64,000 bases of DNA from Uloborus plumipes (taxonomy: Eukaryota > Arthropoda > Arachnida > Araneae > Uloboridae): assembly GCA_038373865.1 (NCBI GenBank), contig JAXGGA010004725.1:21158-85157 (forward strand), in the 5' to 3' direction. Position 1 is the first letter of the stretch, and each line of letters opens with the position of its first letter. Positions 36,101 to 48,100 of the stretch are shown piece by piece. The translations under genes and the position numbers were made by a program. Under the pieces are notes generated by a model, which was not told where the DNA came from, ran no database searches, and saw only the letters and a list, made by a program, of their open reading frames with translations.

Positions 36101-39100
36101 TGATTACATTCAAAAACACCTGAACATTTGCTCTTTAATCTCAAGAGATACTACGAACAATTTATTCAAAATGTATTACTGAATTATGAGTTTAATATGT
36201 TTAATTTATTTAAGAATAAAACCTTTAAAGTGATAGTTCATGTGCTGTAAAATAATATTGCCTTTGGCTATGCATATTTTGTTAAATCTTGTGAAAAGAA
36301 ATGAAATAAATGTAAAAATACTTTCTCGAGACAAAGATGCAAAACTCTGATATGTCAAATACCTAAGTGAACAAGTGTGAGGGGACAAAGGCAATAGAGA
36401 AATAGGCTTTTTAAGAGTGCATAATAAAACGTGCATCTTGTTAGTTAGCACATCTCAGCAAACTTCCTGGTGTTTTTTTTCCAGCTATCAGTATTTTCTT
36501 ATTCTAACAGTAAAAATGAGAAACCACCAATGTTAAGATGATAGAACAAGGTGTTAGATTGTGGAAATGCATGAAGTAGGACAGTCTGAAGTAGAGATTT
36601 ATAGAGAATTGAATTTAACACCCAGCATTGTGCGCAACTTATAGAAAAACTTCCAAGAGATAGGATCCAGGAGAGACCCAAGTAGCACAGTTCGTTTTTT
36701 AAAGGTTGTAAAATGGACATTAACGTTGTGACAACGGATTAAAAACGTTTTAAACATTTTTTGTGCTACCTGGGGAAGGAATGAGCAAGGTCGTACAAAA
36801 GGCACGATGGCTACACACACACAAAGAAGAACATAACACCATTTGTACCTAATAGCAAGGCATAACAGGGATGCTACAGCTTCTCAGCTCTCTCGTGACT
36901 TGCATGCTGACACAGGAAAATGAGTTTCAAGGCTGACTGTTTCCAGAAGACTTCATCAGAGAGAATTACTTGTAATGAGAGCTGGTTTTTGCTTCTTGCA
37001 CCACTCTATGCAGGAAAGCCCATCTAGCATGGTGCAGAGAGCATAGACCAATGAACAACCATTTTCTACACTGACGCTCGCGGTTCATTTTAACCAATGA
37101 TTCTCATCATAAAATAATATGGGGACAAAAAGATACCCTCTACCTGTCCACCAATATCTGCGAAAAGGGCCACTATGGCGGCAGAAATTTGATAATCTGG
37201 ACAAGCATCATGTTGGATGGCCACATACCCTACCATGTCTTTGAAAGAGGATATGAGGTCTTGGAACAAAATGTTTGCCACTTTATGAAGCTACTGGTAC
37301 TGTCTAACCGCGTTTTGCGCGCCTGGCAGTCACGATCGCTTCCATTTGAAAAAGGGGTGATAGGATAAGGAGACGCACTTGCCGGTGCTTTCGCTTCTCA
37401 CTTCCTGTTGAATGTTACTTCGTATTTCTCCCCTATTTTGAGGAAATCCAAAGAGACCTCAGGCATGCGCAGATGCGAGGAAGGTTTTACGATAAAAGAT
37501 TAGACAGTACTGAGTTTATTTTAGTGCATAATAACGTGAAACCACATAGCTCTTCTGGGCGATGAATTTCGGGAAGGGGCGAATACTTGCTGGACGGATT
37601 GACTAAGCAGATATCCAGATGTCAACATTATAGAGCACATCTGAGAAGATATGAGGAACAGGGATGAGAGTGGCCAGATAGCAAAAAGGAGGAAATTAAA
37701 AAAAAAAAAATCGGAAGATCATATAGCAAAATGGCGGAATGAAAAGTCAAAACTGTCAAAGCAAAAGATTCAAATATTAAAAAAAAAAAAAGGGAAAGGG
37801 GGCAGTTCACCAATTTTGAAAGAAAATTAATTTTCCTATACTGATTGGATTTTAAATATTGTTATTACATCATCCCAATTTGTGCGAACTTGTTGCATTC
37901 TACTATTTCTATCCTCTTAGCCCCAAAGTATAGGGCTGAGGGAGTCAGAGTGCAATGTTGGCTGCTTACTAAATAATTCTAGTTTTTATATTTTTAGAGA
38001 AAAATATTTTAGTTAAAACCACTTGAATGCATGATGTTGAGAATGAAAACATAATACTTAAAATTATGTTGGTTTGTAAAGTAAAAAATTACAGCAGAGG
38101 GAAAATCTAATTATTCTTAATGTGGCAAAGTTTACCTTCTATAGCAAAAATCAAAAATAAATAAATAAATGGTTGGTTATTATATCTCTTTGATTGATAG
38201 TGCACTTAGAGTGGAACTCCATATTTGGTTTTAAAAATTTTCATGATACTATTTCAGGATTACACTGCTGCTATTGAAACATATTTTTTTTTTTTTTTTC
38301 ATAATTTTCACCTTTTTTGAGTTTGGAAAATTGAGCTGGCCACATGTGCCCTCACCCCCCTACATTTAATCTTGAAAATAGCTTGATGAGTACATATGGC
38401 TCTACCTGCTATCATCAGAAACATTTATAGAAAAATTGAAGCTGGTAGTTCAATGAATAAACAAAACCAGAACATTGAATTTCAATGCAAAATTTATAAT
38501 TAATGTACCTTAAATGCATGGGCTTTTTCAAATTGTGCAACATCAATACCTTCAGTTTCCTCCTATAAAAGAAAAATAAAAAATAAAAAAATCAATAAAA
38601 CTGTAAACATACTTATTTTTTAACAAAAGGGATAGGGTCATTCCATTTTAAATCAAAAAATTTTCAAAAAAGTTGTTGCATCACCATTTTTGATTTTGAT
38701 GAAAATTAGCATGTGTATTCCTTTTACTTCCCAGAGCTCAAAACAGTGTTCATTTTATTTTTAAAAAATTTACTCTTTGATATATAGGCCATTTTTGTTG
38801 TTGGCAACAGCGAAAATCGGGCGTTTTGATGCTTTGTCTTATGAACTATAACTTTTTTTCTATCAAAGATTTTGAGCTCAAACATAGCTCATTGGAAAGC
38901 TAAGAAAAAGATCTTTTTATATATGCTATCAATAAATTTCAGATTTTAAAAAAATATTTATTTTTTCAAGGTCAAAGTTCACGACGAAAATAACATTTTT
39001 TACTACTTTCGAACATTAAAAAACCCATGAAGGGTTCAAAGTAACAAGCCGGTTTTTTCATCATATATTCATAGTCATGGTTACTTACTGTATAAAAAAA

Positions 39101-42100
39101 ATTGGCTTGTTACTTCACCCCCTTTATGAGATATGCCCCCCCAAAGTTGTACATTTTTTAAAAAATCCAATTTTCAACGCTAAAAAAATGCATGTGGGGG
39201 GCAAGATAAAAAAAAATTTATGTGTGGTATTTTAAGTACTTTTTACCAGCTTTCTAATGAAACAAAAGTTGCTTTGTTATTCAAAGGCGTTTGGCAGATA
39301 TAAGGGACTGAACTTTCAAAAAATTGCACAAAAACAACACGATTATTTTCATTTTTTTAAATCTTTTTTTTTTTATTTAAATGTAATTATATACCTTATT
39401 CTTTGCCTTAAATGCTAAAAAAAGACTAAGAAGAGCAATGAAGAAACATATTTAAAGTTTAATAAGATAATTTAATATTTTTTAACACCTGGGAATATAG
39501 AATACCACTAAACTTGTCTGATTTTTAAACATCTGATTGCTACCTACAACAGGACTGAGCATTTCTCAACTTGTCCAGGTTTGTTCATACCATGTGGTCA
39601 TCCTTGTTCTGGCTTGCTCTCACATGTGTATCTTAGTTGTCTTTCAAATTCTGAAAGAAGTAGGTTGTTGAGCTAGTGTTTCTGCTGTAAAATCTTGTGA
39701 AGCTGATGTGATTTCTTTTCATTTCAAGTTCATTCATATTCACAGAATGTTTTGTTAAAGGTAAAAGAAGAAATTCTGTAGAATCCTTAAATATAAATTT
39801 AAATTTGTCTTTCTACGTGTAAACTGTAAATAAGTTATGGATAACCCTAAATGCTCCATAGGAGTTTTTGAGAATGATGATTGTAATATTTTAAGTTACA
39901 GTAGGTAGTCTACTGTAAATAGTATTTCTGAGTACAGTGATGATGATAAAACTTTACTGCACCTGAGAACTAGGTGTAAAACTATTGAAACTGTTTGTAC
40001 CTACCAGCAAGAAGTTCCATAAAGGTGGCAAAACTTGGCAAGAAATTTTTTTTGCATGGTAGGTTCAAACAGTTTCAATAGTTTTACACCCAGTACTCAG
40101 GTGCAGTAAAGTTTTGTCATCATCACTGTACTCAGAAATACTATTTACAGTAGACTGCCTACTGTAACTTAAAATATTACAATCATCATTCTCAAAAACT
40201 CCTATGGAGCATTTAGGGTTATCCATAACTTATTCACAGTTTACATGTAGAAAGACAAATTTAAATTTATATTTAAGAATTCGAAAGAATTTCTTCTTTT
40301 ACCTTTAACAAAACGTTCTGTGAATATGAATGAACTTGAATTGAAAAGAAATCACATCAGCTTCACAAGATTTTACAGCAGAAACACTAGCTCAACAACC
40401 TACTTCTTTCAGAATTTCAAAAACAACTAAGATACACATGTGAGAGCAAGCCAGAACAAGGATGACCACATGGTATGAACAAACCTGGACAGGTTGAGAA
40501 ATGCTCAGTCCAGTTGTAGGTAGCAATCAGATGTTTAAAAATCAGACAAGTTTAGTGGTATTCTATATTCCCAGGCGTTAAAAATATTAAATTATTTTAT
40601 TAAACTTTAAATATGTTTCTTCATTGCTCTTCTTAGTCTTTTTTTAGCATTTAAGGCAAAGAATAAGGTATATAATTACATTTAAATAAAAAAAAAAGAT
40701 TTAAAAAAATGAAAATAATCGTGTTGTTTTTGTGCAATTTTTTGAAAGTTCAGTCCCTTATATCTGCCAAACGCCTTTGAATAACAAAGCAACTTTTGTT
40801 TTATTAGAAAGCTGGTAAAAAGTACTTAAAATACCACACATAAAATTTTTTTTATCTTGCCCCCCACATGCATTTTTTTAGCGTTGAAAATTGGATTTTT
40901 TAAAAATTTACAACTTTGGGGGGGCATATCTCATAAAGGGGGTGAAGTAACAAGCCAATTTTTTTTATACTGTAAGTAACCATGACTATGAATATATGAT
41001 GAAAAAACCGGCTTGTTACTTTGAACTCTTCATGGGTTTTTTAATGTTCGAAAGTAGTAAAAAATGTCATTTTCGTAGTGAAATTTGACCTTGAAAAAAT
41101 AAATATTTTTTTAAAATCTGAAATTTATTAACAGCATATATAAAAAAATCTTTTTCTTAGCTTTCCAATGAGCTATATTTAAGCTCAAAATCTTTGATAG
41201 AAAAAAAGTTATAGTTCATAAGACAAAGCATCAAAACGCCCGATTTTCGCTGTTGCCAACAACAAAAATGGCCTATCTATCAAAGGTTAAATTTTTTAAA
41301 AATAAAATGAACACTGTTTTGAGCTCTGGGAAGTAAAAGGAATACACATGCAAATTTTCATCAAAATCAAAAATGGTGATGCGCACCCCATTTGTTGATT
41401 TAAAATGGAATGACCCGATATAGACTTCAAAATAACAATACCTCTACAGGAGGACGATCATATTCATGGAGTGTTTCACATCTGTTCATCTCTTTCTTTA
41501 ATGCCAACTCATCTTTTCCATATTTAACACTATTCCCAACCCAGTTTCTAGTAATTTTTCGCTTATATGAATTCAAAGTCATGTAAGGGCTGTCTTCATA
41601 TTTTGACTCCATACACATAGTGGCAATATAGTCACCTGCATGAACTTCTAAATAAAGTGAAATGAGGCCATCTGCAACAAGATCTTGAATTGTATCAAAC
41701 CTTTTCTCCCCAACATAATGTTTTCCATCATAATATAATTTAAAATTCTTTGTAATTCCACCAAACCTAAAATTAAAATAACATTTGAAGTAAGATTCCA
41801 ACTTCAAGTAACTGTACATTAAAGAAATAAAATAAAGCTATCAATATAATAAATGTACAGCATATTTAGGAAATTGATCAATTCAAAATTTAAAGTCAAG
41901 CCTTGTGAATGTTCGTCAAAACACGAACTCCAAGAGACGTTTAAAGACAATTCGTTTTAAACATAGTTCAAAACTTTTAGGAAGTGGGCAAAGCTCAAAA
42001 GCCCTCAACGGAAATGTTTTGAAATTTAAGTCTCAAAAACAAAGTGCTAAGCTACATTTGGTGATATTCAGGAAATTGGAAGCTCTCTGAAAATATTTCA

Positions 42101-45100
42101 ATGTTGATGTCTTAAAAGTGAAATTTTAGGCAATCTTCAGTAGCATTTTGAAAATGGTAAACAGCTGGAAGTTTTTGACATTGAAGATTGAAAAAACTCA
42201 ATAATAGGTTTTCTTTGCCGATGTTAGGGGAATGCCTAATATCACAAAATAACACACGTCCAAAAAATTTTTGAAAATGTCCTAGGGATGTCATGTTTAG
42301 ATTATGTTTGGGAAAGATAGAGGAAAAAGGACAGGGTTCTTTGTCAAAATAGTTTTTGAAAGTGAAATCAATTTTAGGCTACATGTAAAATGTTTGCACA
42401 TCTCTTGTAATTTAAAGCTATCTGGAGTAATATTAAGGGAGGGTGACTTGTTCAGGGGGTCCTTCCTTATGAACTTATTAAGTAAAATAGAAAAAGTAAA
42501 AAAAAAAAAATCCTTCAGAAATTTATGAAAACAAACAAACCAAGTGAAAAGTGATCCGTGGTAGCTAGCCTTTAAAAAAAATTATAAATATTCTACTCAG
42601 CTAGTTACCAAAGGTTAATTTCTTTTCCCTACAAGTAGGCATAGGTACACAAAGAATCAAATCAACTGACTGTCAGTTTTTAAAAAAGTAAGAAATGCAG
42701 GTGAAAAAATAAACAATATGCCAAGAGCCAGAATCGACTTGTCATATCAACCCCTAACATTTTAACTCAAGATAATTGTAGCTTCAACTCCTAAGCCCTG
42801 GTATAAATTCCCAAATTATTTTCAACAGAGTTTCGCTTTACTATTGAAAGTCCTCAATCCTAGACAGAAACATTTTTTCAAAGTCTTTCTACATCATTGT
42901 AAATTACAATTCATCTGTTGTATGTTTTGCCAAAGTCAAGAGAGAGAACCGACTACAGTCCCCTTAGCCCCTTATCCTCCCCCTCACTCCAATTATGCCA
43001 CAATAAAATAATGTATAATTAACAAATATAATAGAAACTAAAATTCGTAAAAGTATTACAAAAATAAAATTATCAGTACCGTAAAGTCGGGTTACTTGGA
43101 CTCACAAGGAGGTTACTTGAGCCCACAGTAAAATGATAAAATCTGGGTTTGGTACTAGCATTAGAGACTGCAGAGTGCTTCTACCTAGAGGAGAAACAAG
43201 GAACTACGTGCAAGTCTTCAACTAATAAGTACCAAACCTAGATTTTATCATTTTACTGCAATGGGCTCAAGTAACCCCTTAGGGTCCAAGTAACTCGACT
43301 TTACGGTAATATCAGTTTTATCTAGTGTATGTTCTTACCTCATGTAGTTACAGCCTTTTATCCCCCCATCCCCATAGATATGCCACTGAAAGTGTATACA
43401 TTTATTTAAGTGTAACAAAAACATAAACTTATCGTACTGTAGTACTAAAAATCTCAAAAATTTCAATATTATCTAGAATAAATTTCAAGGGGTGTTACAG
43501 CCACTTAGTCTTCCCCCCCTCCCCCTCAACAGATCTGTTACTGATACTGTATATATTTAAATACAATACTAAGTTAAATTCATAAAAGTATTGCATAATT
43601 AAAAATTTTAGAAATTTCAATTTCATTTATTGTAAGTTCTGACCTAAAGGGGAAGGGGAGTATAACTACCTGAGACCCTTCTCCCATAGATAAACCACTG
43701 CTTAAGTTATAAAAACAGTTAAGCTGTATTAGGTAAGGTATAGGTAAGAGGGAGGGCGAGGAGGCTTCCTAGAAATGTCCAAAACTTGAATCTTAAAAAC
43801 AAATTTAGGGAATATTTACCAAAATTAAGGGAGAGGGTTTAGGGGATCTTGGCAGTGGAATGTTCAAAGCTGAAGTAATAAAACATGCATTCCGGTTTGG
43901 GTGATTGAAGGGAGAGGATTCTAGGACATGGGCATACCTTTGTCAGTTTTTTGAAGTTAAATTCTTAAAGAACAAAACTTGCAGTAATTTTTTCTGACAG
44001 TGACAGTAAAATTGGGGTGTGATACAAGTTTTTTGAAATAAAAATCAAAACTTTTACTCTGTCTTTGGTGATGTACAGTAAAGGCTCTTTCTAGAAAAAA
44101 AAATCTAAAACTGAAGTCTTAAAATGGTAATTTAGGACACTTAGGTAATTTAGGTCAACTTTGAGGAAGACATTCCTAGGCTCTTCAGCGAACATTTTTT
44201 GAAGCTTACACTAAACTTAAGTGATCTTTGAGTGACTTGAGAAGATTTGGGGGCTCTCTTATGAATATTTGAAATTGAGGTTTTTGGTGAAGTAGGAGGG
44301 GGGGGGGGCTCTTTCTAGAAAAGTTTTTTAAATCAGTCTTAAAGAACAGATTTAGGTATCTTTGGTGAACTTGTTTTTTACTATTAGAGCAGAGATGTTG
44401 CTGATAAATCACTATTTTGGTTGTAGACCTGGAAAGTTGGAAGTAATAATTCTTTAATTGGATAAACATGAAAATCAATGACTTAAATGACTAATAGAAA
44501 ATTTCATAAATGAAGGAGTATTGAAATAGTTTTGAAGGAGTTTACAAATTCTGGGCACAAAAATGGCACACTTGATAGTACTCACTGTAGCAATTATAAG
44601 AAAAGTATCATTTTCCCCATTGCTGAATGTAAAAATAAATACTGCCAAATGCTGAATTAAATAACGTACTTCATGCTTAAAGTATATTGCCCTACAGCTC
44701 TTTGGCTCTCTCGTACAAGGTAGCATCCATCTTCAACAAGGAGTCTTTCCGCTTCTTCTCTTGAAATTTTCCCATGGAACCTATAATATAACGAAAAATT
44801 TAAAAAAAAAAAAAAAAGGCGTTATGATGACGCATAGTAGAAGTTTTCAGGCGTCAAAATGAGCAACCAAGGTGATTTTTAAAGAATCAAATCTACATGC
44901 ATCCAAATATAAAGAAAAAAATGCTTAAAAATTGGTTTTCTCCCTATTGTTAGTAGGATATATAAAAAAGATCCCTAATATATGCAGAAAAAAAAAAGTT
45001 TCAAAAGCAAAATTGATTGCAATTTAAAATAACTTGTTTAAATTTATCCTTTGAATCAACCATCTTGGTTACATTGCTTCAGGAAAAAATCTTCAATGTG

Positions 45101-48100
45101 GTCCAAAATTTTAGGAGTCTAATTTGGCATCTTGGGTTGTAAGTCTAGGTGTCCAGTCCAAATTTTTGGTTGACTAACAACCGCTTATTTCTGACACTGA
45201 AAATAACTTTATAAACATATTTCAATGCTTGAATTGCAGTAATATGTACAGTCCGGCTTTTGGAAAATTGGGATGACCACAAGGTATGGGTCAAAGCAGA
45301 TCATGACAGCGAAATTTTTAGGGGAGAGAGTTTTCAGGGGTATTTTCCTTTTTGCTAGAGGCACTCTTTCTGGGGAGGGGAGGGGGCAGTATTTAAAGCG
45401 CATGCAGCATTGCTCTAGGGTGGATTGTCATCCCTGGGTAGTTTTTCAAAAGATTGTGATTTAGCATGATATAGATATTGATATATGAAAGTGTGCACGG
45501 CAGTAACACTTCATTATACTACTGTTGGAAAAAAAATATGTATCTGAATACACAACAAAATCAAGTCAAGAATAATCCAAATTCAATCAATGTACAAATA
45601 ACTGATATGTGCACCTCCAAAATTAATCTTGTATTACAATGACTTTTTTGTCAAAAAAGCAAAAGGAAATCAAGCTTACTAATTGTTGTTTTAATCAGCT
45701 CGTGAAAAATGAATGAGTTATTTTGGTAAAAAAAAGGTGTCACTTTAACCTGCAGCAAATTCAGGTGAACAGAAAACATTCTTGATTGCTTTACTGATGA
45801 TGGAAATGCTTTTTCCGAGGTAAAATATTTTCGCTTAGATGATCTTTAATTTATTATTATTTTTTTTATAGTTAATATTTTGGTAGAATGCGAAAAAGTG
45901 CGATATTTATGAATTAAGACAAAATATTTTACATTTGAGAGTGATTTTGGAGAAATTAAAAATCAATATTTGCCTTTGAAAAAGGAATAAATTAATATTT
46001 TACGACATAAGTCTTTAAAATGATTATCCTTTGTTTCACAAAATGAAATATAGATGAAGCAGGGCTCATAGTAAACTTTTTAAAAAATTTAGGAGAATTT
46101 AGGAACATTTTCACAAAATTATCAAAGCATTTTATGGATAATTTCCAATTTTCTTCATCATACACAGTTGTTTATTACATAAAATTCGACAAAACAAACT
46201 GAAAAATGTGTTATTTCTTACAGCATAATTTAATTAAATAATATTGTTTTAACCAATTTATAAAACATATTCATATGACAGAAGGCACTTTTACAGACAT
46301 TAATTCTTTGCAACGGTTATTTTCATAATGGTTTAACTATATCAGCTTTTTACAGCTTTTTTAACCCTTTTTCACTAGACCAAGACATTTTTAAACTCAT
46401 TAATATTTTTCTCATTTCAACAGATCTGCAAATTAGATTTTTTTTTTCTTTCTTGTTCTAATTGTTTTCTTTCTAGCTATTAATACAGTAGTGCCCAGCC
46501 AGCAGCTCATGAAAATGACCTGTGTAGCCTGTTATGGTCAATGTTATGTATTGAAAACCATCTTTAACCTTTTTTCTCCCCCCCCCCCTGTTTTCCAATG
46601 TTATATAAGAAACTAAACATGGTGGATTTTAAAGTGGCAGACAACTTGGGAAAATCTTAATGTGTAAAATAGATTGCATATATCATTAAGTAATGCCAGA
46701 GTTTTATGAATTCCATTAACTGCACTTTGAGCAGCCATAACGTAAAATTCCGCTTTTGGATATTTCAACTGGTGAATTTACCGTACTGAGTTTTGGAAAA
46801 CAATGCCAATGAAATAGGAACTTAGTTATGCAACTCAAGTTGATTTCAAAATGCCTAACTTTAATTACTAGGACGGAGAAAAAAAAATATCCAAAGGTTC
46901 CTAAAATGTAATACATGGCGTTTAAAGGGCTATTGCACTTTTATTTCAAAACTTTTAGATTACTTTAAAAAAAAAAACTTCAAATTGCTTATTAATATTT
47001 TTTGTCAGTTTCTTAATTATCAGAAAAGTTTGCTATACATAAAGTTCTTCAGACTCACAAAAATCTGTAACTATGAAACAAGCAGTGTAATATTTACTTA
47101 TTATCAAAAAGTCCGGGTATTTTCTTTTCAACTCTGCCTTCACTCCCTCCAAAAACTACATTGCAATATTTTAAATAGTATAAACATTTCAGAATATCAA
47201 ATTAAGCTATAGCTACAATTTCATTTATGCAAACTCGATAAATGAGAAGTAATAAGTTAATTTTTAAAGCAACAAAGTATGCAATTGGCGAAGAAAAAAC
47301 TGCTGAGCAAAAATTTTAAAGAAATGTTGAAACACTCCCATAATATCCCTAACTCTGAATGGGAAATGAAAATAAAAAAAAAGAATCCTTGACTTTGTAC
47401 AATTTACATCCTTCTCTAACAGTTGTCTAAGTGTACTGGATCTGTTGAATTCTAATGCTATCCCAAAAATCTTTATTAACATTTGAAAATCTCTTTAATT
47501 TTTCAGAATCTTCATAAACCACAAATAAAATCTGGTAAAAACTAATGCTACTTTTTAAGAATGCTCCAGGTTAGAATAGAGTCAGATGCAACAGGATTGA
47601 AATTTTTGAATGGATTGACAGAAAAACACAAGCCTGCAAGTAATATACTAAAGAAAATTGAACAATCTTTCAAGATAATGGTAAGAGTAGGTAAAATTAT
47701 CAATGTCTAAGTGGTGAATTTACATAATAAACTAAAACAAGTGGGTGTTACAGAAGCGGATTAATGGTAAAATTTCACAAGCAGGTAATGTTTAATTCTG
47801 GTAGAGTGGTTTTAACAGCTGTTTCAAAGACTGAACAATTCGTTTTTAAGAGGAAAAAATTTTAGTCTCTCCCTAGATGAAAAATAGTTGTGAAGAATGC
47901 CTTTTTTAACGAATGTTTTTGTAAATTATCTATTTATCAGATTGCATACTAAGGATAAAGTTCGTTTTTGCAATAAAATACTTTCAGAAGGGTCTGTTAA
48001 ATACTTCTAAAGAGCTTCTGTAAACTTTTCAATTTTTTTAGGAACACCAACAAAATTTTAGTACAATTTTAGGAGAGTTAAATGTTTTTAAGAAATTTAG

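Larger units (their letters stand above)
36505..37700 (+). pseudogene. Tc1-like transposase relic with two MITE insertions
   Basis: In plus frames: [20 protein letters not shown] and [10 protein letters not shown] (N-terminal helix-turn-helix region). After the first MITE come [20 protein letters not shown] and [12 protein letters not shown], then [38 protein letters not shown] and YHVFERGYE (catalytic core). After the second MITE come [11 protein letters not shown] and [13 protein letters not shown], equivalent to the 'SPDLNPIEH' end. Many stops and shifts; the motif order matches Tc1-type transposases. Confidence 0.75.

Noticed and set aside
35929..36144. Possible continuation of the non-LTR ORF upstream of 35803
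   Set aside because: No reverse-transcriptase motif in any frame; the stretch resembles a dispersed 'ggcgac' repeat instead.
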